Shown piece after piece: positions 23,537-33,100 of a DNA stretch of 34,903 nucleotides; the first letter of the stretch is position 1; each line of letters begins with the position of its first letter. Source of the stretch: Thermotogota bacterium ADurb.Bin062 (GTDB lineage: Bacteria > Thermotogota > Thermotogae > MWEM01); assembly GCA_002071085.1 (NCBI GenBank), contig MWEM01000026.1, positions 1 through 34,903 on the forward strand, given 5' to 3'. A program made the position numbers and the translations under genes. The notes beneath the pieces were generated by a model. That model saw nothing but the letters and a program-made list of their open reading frames with translations, did not search any database and was not told the DNA's origin.

Positions 23537-24115
23537 ATGAGCGAATTTATATTAGCGGTGGATGTATCGAAGATACCGGATGGAGGGACCCTCGAGATCG
23601 AAGGCGACCCCTCGCTGTCGGAGATAGAAACCCCAACGGCGACACTGCCGTTGAGGGCGCCTTTGAGCTATAAGATTCGCCTTAGTCGGAATAAAGAGGA
23701 CTTTTTTCTATTCGGGACAGTTTCGACTGTTTTGGAATACCCCTGCGCGCGTTGTTTAGAGAGCGTGGACCTTGCGGTTTCCGGTCAGGTTGAGGCCACG
23801 TACAAGAAACCTCCGAAGAGGGTTGTCGAAGAAGAGATCGAGCTTGAAGATCTTGAAAATGTGATATACTATGAGGCTTTGACTTTAGACCTCTCCGAAC
23901 GGGTGATCGAGGCGATTCTGGTAGAGATTCCCATAAAAGTTTTGTGTAAAGAGGAATGCAAAGGCCTTTGCCCATATTGCGGAGTGGATTTGAACCAGGT
24001 GGCCGAGCACCATTGCGAGATCGAGGCGTCGGTATCGCCCGGGCGGTTGTTTAACGCGCTGAAGCCTTTCGCGACGGAAGATAGGGATACAAACGATAAT
24101 AAAAACGACAGATAG
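23537..24115 (+). CDS. yceD: YceD/DUF177 family protein
   Basis: 192 residues. It has the two family marks: YPCARCLESVDL at about residues 72-83, and a Cys-rich C-terminal motif CKEECKGLCPYCGVDLN at about 138-154, with a further HHC. The cysteines look able to bind a metal, probably zinc. DUF177 proteins are almost always encoded just before rpmF, as here (11 bp gap). In E. coli and plants they are linked to 23S rRNA accumulation, so a role in large-subunit assembly is likely. The plsX-fab genes that often follow rpmF in other bacteria are absent. Confidence 0.88.
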   Translation: MSEFILAVDVSKIPDGGTLEIEGDPSLSEIETPTATLPLRAPLSYKIRLSRNKEDFFLFGTVSTVLEYPCARCLESVDLAVSGQVEATYKKPPKRVVEEEIELEDLENVIYYEALTLDLSERVIEAILVEIPIKVLCKEECKGLCPYCGVDLNQVAEHHCEIEASVSPGRLFNALKPFATEDRDTNDNKNDR

Positions 24116-24126
24116 GAGGAAAGACA

Positions 24127-24327
24127 ATGGCTGTTCCAAAACAGAAACAATCGCGGACGCGGACTCACAGAAGAAGAGCGGAGACCCTTTACAAAGCTGT
24201 CGAAACGCCTCTTTCAAAGTGCCCGAATTGCGGCGAGTTACGAAAGCCTCACCGGGTTTGTCTGCACTGCGGGTTTTATAAAGGGAGACAGGTGCTCGAA
24301 TTTAAAGAGGATAAAGAAGAAAAATAA
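24127..24327 (+). CDS. rpmF: 50S ribosomal protein L32
   Basis: 66 residues: MAVPKQKQSRTRTHRRRA at the start, then the zinc ribbon CPNCGELRKPHRVCLHCG with two Cys pairs (C+ type), then GFYKGRQVL. Typical length. AGGAGGAAAGACA precedes the ATG. The stop codon lies within the 5' arm of the terminator. Confidence 0.96.
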   Translation: MAVPKQKQSRTRTHRRRAETLYKAVETPLSKCPNCGELRKPHRVCLHCGFYKGRQVLEFKEDKEEK

Positions 24328-24352
24328 AACGGCGAAAGCCGTTTTATTTTTC
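24321..24352. terminator. Bidirectional terminator between rpmF and the dtxR-like gene
   Basis: A 13 bp perfect stem AAAATAAAACGGC / GCCGTTTTATTTT with a GAAA loop and T runs on both strands. It contains the stop codons of both convergent genes. Confidence 0.92.
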
Positions 24353-25012
24353 TACGAAGATGTTAGCGGCCTCATCCTTTCGCAAAGCTAAGTTATAACC
24401 CCGAATTTTTACCTCGATCGGGTCTCCCATAGGTGCCGTTCCGATGATTTCTACCTCCACCCCGGGCACGAAGCCCATTGCCACTAATCGCTTTTTGACG
24501 AAGTCTGACCCCTTGATCTCGAGCACCTTGACCTTTTCGCGCAACCGAACCTTATTGAGCGTCAGGTAGGCGGTGTGCGGGTTCTTCTTGCGTTCTTCGG
24601 AAAAGGATTCGAACTTCTTGAAAGAATCCGGCTCTCTTTCGAAGAAGAGCTGAAGGGTCTCCAATCCTCGGTAGAAGTCGTCTGAATCGATATGCTCCAA
24701 CTTCATCGCCAAATCGGATGAAGCCTCCGCCGGTATCTTCAAAATCGTGCTCAAGAAGGATTCGAAGAGCATCCGACGTCGGAAAATCCGCTGGGCTTTC
24801 GAAATCCCTTTTTGAGTAATCTTGATGTGACTGTGGCGCTCATACTCTATGAGATCCGAAGCCCCCAATTTTTTTAGGGCGTCGATGACGGATGTGCTCT
24901 TCTTTTTCAATGCCTCGCTAATGCCTTTCACCCGTGGCACCTGTCCATTGATCTCCATTTCGTATATCACTAACAGATAGTCCTCTAGACTTTCGGAAAA
25001 CATCTCTCCCAT
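24344..25012 (-). CDS. DtxR/MntR family metal-dependent regulator with FeoA domain
   Basis: 222 residues. Winged helix at about 1-70 (SLEDYLLVIYEM, then a recognition helix around KKKSTSVIDALKKLG), dimerisation/metal domain at about 71-140, and a FeoA/SH3-like domain at about 150-222 (VLEIKGSDFVKKRLVAMGFVPG). Metal ligands are only partly kept: Asp11, Glu84, Glu106 and His107 are present. The position of DtxR His79/MntR His77 is Arg80 and that of DtxR Cys102/MntR Glu99 is Met103. It should repress metal-uptake genes when bound to Fe2+ or Mn2+, but its metal response may be altered. AGGAGGG lies 6 nt before the ATG. No target operon is adjacent. Confidence 0.87.
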   Translation of the reverse strand: MGEMFSESLEDYLLVIYEMEINGQVPRVKGISEALKKKSTSVIDALKKLGASDLIEYERHSHIKITQKGISKAQRIFRRRMLFESFLSTILKIPAEASSDLAMKLEHIDSDDFYRGLETLQLFFEREPDSFKKFESFSEERKKNPHTAYLTLNKVRLREKVKVLEIKGSDFVKKRLVAMGFVPGVEVEIIGTAPMGDPIEVKIRGYNLALRKDEAANIFVEK

Positions 25013-25069
25013 CGCGTGCCCTCCTAACTATCGCGTTGCCAGTCGTCTAATCACTCGTTTCTAAGGTGA

Positions 25070-25075
25070 ATTATA
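25070..25075 (-). promoter_or_regulatory. -10 element of the dtxR-like gene
   Basis: TATAAT on the minus strand in an A+T-rich stretch; the -35 is poor. No clear DtxR/MntR operator palindrome could be seen. Confidence 0.5.
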
Positions 25076-25221
25076 CTACATTTACCAAAATTAAGTATAC
25101 GAGCCTATTTATTTTCAACGGTCATTGGTTTTTTGGATAATGCCCGACGTCAGCGTATTTGTAAAAAGAAAGAGAGTAACGCACCGTCTTGAAGAAATGG
25201 GTCGCTTACGCCGAATGACGC

Positions 25222-26205
25222 GCTTGGGAATACCTGGGAACGCCAACTTTTAAGTTGGCATGTTTTTTAAAAAATGGTTCTAGCACGGAGCGTACAGAGG
25301 AAACGAAGAGAACAGGACACACGTCACACAAAAGTGCGGCGTTCCCAGAGCGTACACAAGCGTATCGCGCCGTCGCGAAAAGAAGGGGCGCTTACGCCGC
25401 AATGACCTTGTGGGTAATCGCGGGGTAACCGAAGGGACCCCGCGAAACGCCCTTCCTCTTTTTTTGATTAAAAAGTACCAGAAAAGATAAGGCGGGAAAT
25501 TTAAAAACGTATCGCGCCGTCGCGAAAAGAAGGGGCGCTTACGCCGCGATGCTGTCTTCCTTTTTTCACAAACCATGCCAAACTAAAGTTTGGCGTTCCC
25601 AGGCGTCCCAGGGTGCTCCCGGGGCGTTCACAAGCGTATCGCGCCGTCGCGAAAAAAAGAGGCGCTTACGCCGCGATGCTGCGCACGTAAACGCACTCAG
25701 TGAAGAAACCATGCCAAACTAAAGTTTGGTGTTCCCAGGCACCCCAGGCTTTCCAGGGCGTTCCTAGACGTTCACAAACGTATCGCGCCGTCGCTAAAAG
25801 AAGGGGCGCTTACGCCGCGATGCCTGTTTTCTCCTTTTCACAAACCATGCCAAACTAAAGTTTGGCGTTCCCAGGCGTTCCCAAGCGTTCCCAAGCACCC
25901 CAGGCTTTCCAGGGCGTTCCTAGACGTTCATAAGCGTAGCGCCGTCACGAAGAGAAGGAGCGCTTACGCCGCGCTCCGCGTTTTCTCCGTGCCCTCTGTG
26001 TGAAACCGTTGTATTTCTAAGACATGCCAACTTAAAAGTTGGCGTTCCCAAGCGTTCCCAGGCGCCCCAGGCTTTCCAGGGCGTTCACAAGCGTATCGCG
26101 CCGTCGCGAGAAAAAGGGGCGCTTACGCCGCGATGCTGTCTTTCCATTTTCGCAAACCATGCCAAACTAAAGTTTGGCGTTCCCAGGGCGTTCCCAGGCG
26201 TTCGC
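25222..26205. repeat. Composite tandem array with about 136 bp period
   Basis: An entry hairpin GCCAACTTTTAAGTTGGC lies at 25242-25259. The string ACCATGCCAAACTAAAG follows at about 25572, 25707, 25843 and 26157, with a GCCAACTTAAAAGTTGGC variant at about 26024, so spacings are about 135, 136, 180 and 135. Each unit is: hairpin, one to three GCGTTCCCAG copies, CCAGGCTTTCCAGGGCGTTC-like spacer, ACAAGC, and a 45 bp CGTATCGCGCCGTCGCG..GCGCTTACGCCGCGATGC element (about 25365, 25507, 25632, 25778, 25934, 26090). An ATCGCGGGGTAACC..GGGACCCCGCGA palindrome is at about 25417-25446. No gene is supported in 25076-26240. Confidence 0.92.
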
Positions 26206-26240
26206 ACTCAAAGAGCGCCCTTTTCACCGCGAGAAACGAA

Positions 26241-27932
26241 TCAAAGGTCTTTTAATAAAAAACGGTCCAACGATGAAATTGTGATAGGGATTAAAGGGAT
26301 GTGTCCGAGGGCGCAGACCCCAACAAGCAGCGCGAACATCATTAACGGGCTTAGAAAGCCTTGAGTCAACCACCCCATACCTAAACAGCCGGCGATGAAA
26401 CCGAATAGAAGGACCACGGAAAATAGCCCGTTCAGGTTCTGCTTCATCGCTTTTTGGGGGTTGTCCCAGTCTAACATAGGTCGTTTGATGTCGACGATCA
26501 TCTGGATGAGGTTTAAAAAGGAGATGCAGACTGACGACCCGATGAAAGCTCCTAAGAGGTCTCCCCACGCGGCTTGTACGAGTATACGCATAGCGATCAC
26601 TGCGGTAAGGGGCCCGATTTCGCTTAATATGAAAATATGGAGGTACTTCGCGGTCAAGATGTCTTTCGCGCTGACTGGTAGCGTTTTTAGCTCGGTCAGC
26701 ATCCTACCCTCCCGGCTCAAGAAGGTCGATGAGAGCAGATTCATTCCTCCAGCCAGAACACCGACCAATGTTCCCAACGGGAGAAGGTAGGCTCTCAGAC
26801 TTTCGAGATTCGTAATGATCGCTCCCAAAGAGCTCGCGCTCCCTAAGGATTTGTTTGTGCTGCCAAATAGTATTAGGAGGATAGGAAATATCAACACATT
26901 CCCGATGCCGTTGAACGCGAAGGCCGGAATCCGCAAAAAATATCGCCATTCACGGATGAAAAGCGCGCGTACAGGCGACCTCTCGCGTCGGATCGAATGG
27001 TCCAGCTCTGCGCGGGTTAGGAGGCTTTTTCGGGTGTGTCTGTCTTGCAACTCCAGATAAGAGGCGAGGTAGAAACGGTTAGCTAAAAACAGGGTCAGTA
27101 GAAAACCACCCGCCGTGACCGATAGAAAGCAGGCAAGCCAACCTAAACTGACCATTCCTTTTGCGCTCACCGCCCGATAGGCCCAGATCGCGGGCGGGTA
27201 GATAGAGAGCCCTTTCAAAATGATGTTTTGCGGGTTTTCTAAAAATTCTCTAAATGTCTCTTCCGTTAATTCACCGGACACCCCGGTATTCGTTATCGCC
27301 ACATTGATTAGTAGAATCGCCACTACGAACAACACGCTAACGCTGAACAGGAGAAAGTCGCGGTGTTTCCCGAAACGGATGACACGTGATAAGGGCAAGA
27401 TGACGATCGTTTCAAATAGGATCGGGAGGATCTGCGCGGACAGGAGGATCAGGAAACCGGATATCCAGTATTCCCAGCCGAGTCCGATGCGTGCTCCCAA
27501 GTAAATGTAGGGGAAAAGTAAACCGACGATAGATATCCACGTTTGGTCGAAGACGATCAGCGCGATCTTCGCCGAGAGAATCTCCGTCGGTTTCAAAGGT
27601 AGCGACATCAGCAGGGGTAAGTCTTTAGAGAAAAAGAAGACGCTGAGAATCACGAGCAAGCCGACAAGGAACCCAAAGGCGCTGCAGATCATGAAGAAAT
27701 AGGCGTAGACCATCTCCGGCGCGCCCATCTGGGCATAGACGGCGATCATTTGGTCCAACAACGTTTTCATCAGCGGAAAGAGGGTGACGATTAAAACGGC
27801 GACAATTCCGAATATTAGAAAGGGTTCCCACAGGTCCTTCCGGTCGACCAGATAGCGTTGACGTTTCCGGCTGATTCCGTAGTGCTCATTCAGAAGCGTC
27901 AAGGTAAGAGAAATCCATCTGCTGTGCCTCAC
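26241..27932 (-). CDS. ABC transporter permease, large 12-segment type
   Basis: 563 residues with two sets of about six hydrophobic segments, divided by a charged cytoplasmic stretch (QDRHTRKSLLTRAELDHSIRRE). It belongs to the large ABC-2-like permeases that pair with a single ATPase; the substrate is unknown. The chosen GTG start overlaps the end of the ATPase gene by 47 bp. A later start inside the overlap is possible, because the first 20 residues are not conserved-looking. It is the last gene of the GntR-controlled operon. The coding region ends only about 35 bp from the 25222-26205 repeat array, and no terminator other than repeat hairpins is seen. Confidence 0.75.
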   Translation of the reverse strand: MRHSRWISLTLTLLNEHYGISRKRQRYLVDRKDLWEPFLIFGIVAVLIVTLFPLMKTLLDQMIAVYAQMGAPEMVYAYFFMICSAFGFLVGLLVILSVFFFSKDLPLLMSLPLKPTEILSAKIALIVFDQTWISIVGLLFPYIYLGARIGLGWEYWISGFLILLSAQILPILFETIVILPLSRVIRFGKHRDFLLFSVSVLFVVAILLINVAITNTGVSGELTEETFREFLENPQNIILKGLSIYPPAIWAYRAVSAKGMVSLGWLACFLSVTAGGFLLTLFLANRFYLASYLELQDRHTRKSLLTRAELDHSIRRERSPVRALFIREWRYFLRIPAFAFNGIGNVLIFPILLILFGSTNKSLGSASSLGAIITNLESLRAYLLPLGTLVGVLAGGMNLLSSTFLSREGRMLTELKTLPVSAKDILTAKYLHIFILSEIGPLTAVIAMRILVQAAWGDLLGAFIGSSVCISFLNLIQMIVDIKRPMLDWDNPQKAMKQNLNGLFSVVLLFGFIAGCLGMGWLTQGFLSPLMMFALLVGVCALGHIPLIPITISSLDRFLLKDL

Positions 27933-28647
27933 TGCCCGTCACCTCCAGAAAAACGCGTTCCAACGTGGCTTCCCCTTTCTCTTTCTTCAATTCTTCTATT
28001 GTCCCCGTGAACAGGAGCTTTCCTTGGTGAATGATGCCGATTCGATCACAAAGCTTCTCAGCGATCTCCATAAGATGTGTGGAGAAAAAGACGGTGTTTC
28101 CGCTTTCGGTATGGTTTTGCATCATCTTTTTCAACAGAAAAGCAGATTCCGGGTCCAAACCCGTTAAAGGTTCGTCCAGTATCCAAAGGTCCGGCTGGTG
28201 AAGCAACGCCGCAACGAGGGAGAGTTTTTGCTTCATTCCGTGCGAATAACCGGCTACAATGTCACGCAAGGCATTTCGCAGTTTAAAAGCAGTTGTGAGC
28301 TTTTCAACGCGCTCACGACGTTTCTGTAGCGGAACCCCATACATATCGGCGATGAAATCGAGATACTCGATCCCTTTGATCTTTTCCATCATAACCGGTT
28401 CGTCGGGCACATAGCCAATTTTCAGTTTGGCCGCAATCGTATCCTTTTGGATATCCTTTCCCCCGATCGATATCGATCCTTCGTTGGGTTTGAGCAAACC
28501 GACGATCATTTTGATCGTCGTTGTCTTTCCGGCGCCATTGGGTCCGAGGAACCCGAAAACCTCTCCCTTCTTCACCGACAGGGACAGATCGTCGACTGCT
28601 TTGAAGTTTTTACCAAAGACTTTCGTGAGGTGTCGTATTTCTAACAT
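27886..28647 (-). CDS. ABC transporter ATP-binding protein
   Basis: 253 residues. Walker A GPNGAGKTT (about 35-43), signature YSHGMKQKLSL, Walker B LWILDEPLTGLDP, switch His in FSTHLMEIAE. The Q-loop residue position reads YVPDEP, so the usual Gln is replaced, as in several ABC-2/Ytr-type exporters. It energises the large permease encoded immediately downstream with overlapping ends. It is the second ATPase of the operon. Confidence 0.9.
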   Translation of the reverse strand: MLEIRHLTKVFGKNFKAVDDLSLSVKKGEVFGFLGPNGAGKTTTIKMIVGLLKPNEGSISIGGKDIQKDTIAAKLKIGYVPDEPVMMEKIKGIEYLDFIADMYGVPLQKRRERVEKLTTAFKLRNALRDIVAGYSHGMKQKLSLVAALLHQPDLWILDEPLTGLDPESAFLLKKMMQNHTESGNTVFFSTHLMEIAEKLCDRIGIIHQGKLLFTGTIEELKKEKGEATLERVFLEVTGSEAQQMDFSYLDASE

Positions 28648-28660
28648 GCTCTTCTCCTTC

Positions 28661-29434
28661 CTAGAACTCTTTCTTTTCGAATAGAATAGCGGCGATACCT
28701 AGAAAAGCCGCCCCAATAATCATCATCCCGAACGAATAGGCCCAATCGATACCGCCGGTATTCAAAACAGATACCCCGCAAAGGTAGGGGTAAGGGTTAA
28801 TCCAGGAAAACCGAGGAAGCAAACCGGCCATCGGTAGCGCCAAAACGAAAAGGATCCCCCATAAGATCGGTTTGAGTTGGTCTCGAAAGACCACGGATAG
28901 AAAAACGAAGAATCCGAAGAAGAACCACAGGGCCAGAACTTGCTGTACGAGTATCAGAAAGCTGTTTTGAAAACCGACTGAGAAACCCGCCAAGTTCATC
29001 ATTGCGGGCGCCGCGAGGGCGAAGATAACCAATAAGGAGAGAATGGCCGAAAACGATGCTGCGATCTTGCTCCAAAAGATTTTTCGGCGTGGGAAGCGCG
29101 CAAGGAGAAAGTACAAAGTTTTTTTCTCTTCTTCTCGGCAGAAAAGGGGGATGACGAGCAAGAGCGCGCATATCGGGAGAAACTGTCCCATATTCTTCCC
29201 TTGCCATTGGGAGTATAGGTAGTATTCATCATCGGTTTCCAAGCGGTTCAAGGCGGAAAGATCCCCTACGATTTTCCTCACGAACTCGGGCAGCTCGTCG
29301 ATTTCTCGGCTTGAGATGCCAAGCAGCTCTCCGACAAAAGGACGCAGGGCGATGGTGCCGACAAGCAGGATGCCAAAGAGGATGAAGAATACCAGGAGCC
29401 GCCATCGTATATCCAGAATCTCCTTGCTATACAT
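28661..29434 (-). CDS. ABC-2 type transporter permease
   Basis: 257 residues with six hydrophobic segments, including ICALLLVIPLFCREEEKKTL (the typical ABC-2 turn where a membrane helix meets an acidic/basic cytoplasmic loop) and LYFLLARFPRRKIFWSK. A Glu/Asp-rich extracellular stretch follows segment 1. It overlaps the preceding ATPase gene by 8 bp and is followed after 13 bp by the second ATPase gene. Substrate unknown; such GntR(YtrA)-linked systems often respond to cell-envelope stress or peptide antibiotics. Confidence 0.8.
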   Translation of the reverse strand: MYSKEILDIRWRLLVFFILFGILLVGTIALRPFVGELLGISSREIDELPEFVRKIVGDLSALNRLETDDEYYLYSQWQGKNMGQFLPICALLLVIPLFCREEEKKTLYFLLARFPRRKIFWSKIAASFSAILSLLVIFALAAPAMMNLAGFSVGFQNSFLILVQQVLALWFFFGFFVFLSVVFRDQLKPILWGILFVLALPMAGLLPRFSWINPYPYLCGVSVLNTGGIDWAYSFGMMIIGAAFLGIAAILFEKKEF

Positions 29435-30296
29435 ATCTCTTCCCCCTTATCGTCAGTTGGAAGAAGGTGTCTAGCGTGGGGATTTCACTGAAGCACTCCT
29501 TCTTCTTATTCCAAGCGGAGATGGCCTGTTCATTGTCTGTCAAGACCGTCACCTGGTCTCGCTGTTCCGTCACGATTACCCCTTTCGGCGCTTCCTCGCG
29601 TCCCCACTCCTCCATCGAGAAGGTAAAGACTCGGAATCGTTCTTTTAATTCGTCCAACGTGCCGTTGTATACCAAAGTTCCGTGTTGGAGGATCGAAAAG
29701 GTGTCGGCGATCCTCTCCACTTCAGGGATGATATGAGAGGTGTACAAAACGGTCTTGCCGTCGATAACCTGTCGACGGATAATCTCTAACACATCGTCTC
29801 TTTTGATCGGATCCAACCCAGACGTCGGCTCGTCTAGTATGAGGAACCCGGCTTCTGTGCTGAACGCCAAACTGAGATAGAGCGAGGTTTTCATACCTAA
29901 AGAGAAGCCACGGATCCTCTTTTTCATCGGTAGTTCGAAGAAGTCGAAATACTCTCGCGCTCTCTGTAAGCTGAAACGCTTGTCCAGTTTAGAACAAATT
30001 CGAAGCGTTTCGACGAGGGTCCAGTGTTCGTAAAATCGCTTCTCTTCCGGTACGAAAACGATGTCATGGCGCATCGCTTCTACCGGTTTCCCGTCCCAAC
30101 TCACCGTGCCTCCATAGGATATGAACCCCAAAGCCGCTTTCAACGATGTGGTTTTTCCGGCGCCATTGGGTCCGAGAAAGGCGTGCACGCATCCTTTCGG
30201 GATGTTGAGGGTTAGCCCGTCTACGGCTTTTACGCCGTTTCTATAAGTCTTTTTCACACGATCGAACAGAAGTCCTTTTTCTAAATGGATTCCCAT
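29427..30296 (-). CDS. ABC transporter ATP-binding protein (YtrB-like)
   Basis: 289 residues. Walker A LGPNGAGKTTSLK, Q-loop region VFVPEEKRFYEHW (Gln replaced by Glu), signature GFSLGMKTSLYLSL, Walker B FLILDEPTSGLDP, His in YTSHIIPEVERI. The last 80 residues form an accessory domain with VFTFSMEEWGRE and VIVTEQRDQVTVLTDN strands, as in YtrB/BcrA-like ATPases. It overlaps the GntR gene by 16 bp and the following permease by 8 bp, an arrangement typical of a tightly coupled operon. Confidence 0.9.
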   Translation of the reverse strand: MGIHLEKGLLFDRVKKTYRNGVKAVDGLTLNIPKGCVHAFLGPNGAGKTTSLKAALGFISYGGTVSWDGKPVEAMRHDIVFVPEEKRFYEHWTLVETLRICSKLDKRFSLQRAREYFDFFELPMKKRIRGFSLGMKTSLYLSLAFSTEAGFLILDEPTSGLDPIKRDDVLEIIRRQVIDGKTVLYTSHIIPEVERIADTFSILQHGTLVYNGTLDELKERFRVFTFSMEEWGREEAPKGVIVTEQRDQVTVLTDNEQAISAWNKKKECFSEIPTLDTFFQLTIRGKRYV

Positions 30297-30646
30297 ACCT
30301 TTTCCACCACCTTCGCAAACTCCTGAAAGAGTATCCCGGTCTTTTTTAACTTCGCCATTGTCATAAAAAGCTCAGCGGCCATTTCTTCGATCAAGGACTG
30401 TCGCACGGTATCGGCAGACGCGATGACCAAGTTCCCAATGCCCTGCTTTGGAAAGATGATGCCCTCTTGTTCCAGGTCGCGATAGGCGCGAACCACGGTG
30501 TTGGGATTGATCTTCATCTCTTGAGCCATCTCGCGGATCGATGGCAAGGTATCGTTTTCTTTCAATCGGCCGGTAACGATGGCCTCTTTGACGCTAATCT
30601 TAATCTGCTGATAGGCCGGCATAGGGGACCGGATATCGATAGGCAT
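30281..30646 (-). CDS. GntR family (YtrA subfamily) transcriptional regulator
   Basis: 121 residues. N-terminal winged helix: PAYQQIKISVKEAIVTGRLK, LPSIREMAQEMKINPNTVVRAYRDLEQEGI, then a Gly-rich wing. The short C-terminal helical pair (about 75-121) is the YtrA-type dimerisation region, with no ligand domain. The start is ATG 30646, with GAGAGGTGAGAGG in front. The longer frame to 30781 would cover the promoter and is rejected. It is the first gene of the five-gene operon and most likely represses it through the palindrome at 30671-30693. Confidence 0.9.
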   Translation of the reverse strand: MPIDIRSPMPAYQQIKISVKEAIVTGRLKENDTLPSIREMAQEMKINPNTVVRAYRDLEQEGIIFPKQGIGNLVIASADTVRQSLIEEMAAELFMTMAKLKKTGILFQEFAKVVEKVWESI

Positions 30647-30670
30647 CCACAATCCTCTCACCTCTCTTAT

Positions 30671-30703
30671 CTGTATTATATCATATAGTACAGTTGATGT
30701 CAA
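30671..30703 (-). promoter_or_regulatory. Consensus promoter with embedded YtrA-type operator
   Basis: On the minus strand TTGACA (30703-30698), a 17 bp spacer and TATAAT (30680-30675). The inverted repeat CTGTA-N13-TACAG at 30671-30693 covers the -10 and half the spacer. A GTGTA-N13-TACAC-like palindrome is what I recall as the YtrA-subfamily operator, so binding would block RNA polymerase directly. Confidence 0.85.
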
Positions 30704-30739
30704 CACCAATGAGGGGATAAAGTCGAGGCGCGACCTGGG

Positions 30740-30995
30740 AAGACCAACTTTTAGTACATCCAGGTAAGCCGGAAATGTCACAGGGGGGAAAGCAAGTACG
30801 CTGGCTGGGTGCGGGAGGCACTAGGTTCATCGCGGGGTAACCAAGGGGACCCCGCGATACTAACGAAATCCAGCGAGGCGCTCTTTCCTGTCTTTAGCTT
30901 TTAAGACCTGCCAACATAAAAGTTGGCGTTCCCAGGCGTTCCCAATAGACGTGCCGAACTGAAGTGAGGTGTTTCCAGGCGTTCCCAGCAGAATA
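30740..30995. repeat. Repeat cluster upstream of groES
   Basis: Contains an ATCGCGGGGTAACC..GGGACCCCGCGAT palindrome at about 30829-30858, a hairpin GCCAACATAAAAGTTGGC (one change in the loop flank) at about 30908-30925, doubled GCGTTCCCAG-type tails and a decayed GCCGAACTGAAGTGAGGT hairpin near 30955. No gene is supported in 30704-31188. Confidence 0.8.
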
Positions 30996-31076
30996 GTACG
31001 ATATGAAGAGAGATAGTGCATATTCGCGTAAAATGGAGGAATATCGAGTATTATCCATACAATCTATAATATATCT

Positions 31077-31093
31077 ATATTATCGGATAATAT
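31077..31093. promoter_or_regulatory. A+T-rich palindrome upstream of the groES promoter
   Basis: ATATTATC-G-GATAATAT, a perfect 8 bp inverted repeat around one base, lying 16 bp upstream of the -35. A related half, GTATTATCC, lies near 31048. It may be an operator or UP-like element. Confidence 0.4.
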
Positions 31094-31108
31094 CGCCAAT
31101 TCAAGCGG

Positions 31109-31137
31109 TTGATAATCCGAAGCGTTTTTTGTAGAAT
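31109..31137 (+). promoter_or_regulatory. groESL promoter
   Basis: TTGATA (31109-31114), a 17 bp spacer, TAGAAT (31132-31137). The start site should fall at about 31144, inside the CIRCE element. Confidence 0.85.
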
Positions 31138-31140
31138 ACG

Positions 31141-31167
31141 TTAGCAATCAAACTATAAGAGTGCTAA
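31141..31167 (+). promoter_or_regulatory. CIRCE element (HrcA operator)
   Basis: TTAGCAATC-N9-GAGTGCTAA. It differs from the classic TTAGCACTC half-site by a single base in the left arm; the right arm is perfect. It places groESL under HrcA heat-shock repression. hrcA is not in the window. Confidence 0.92.
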
Positions 31168-31188
31168 TTTTTAGGAGGTGTTTTTTTC

Positions 31189-33100
<1,912 letters not shown>

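Noticed and set aside
25280..25576. 98-codon minus-strand frame
   Set aside because: It consists of the 45 bp element and its spacers (RRKRPFFSRRRDT occurs twice), so it is repeat-derived.
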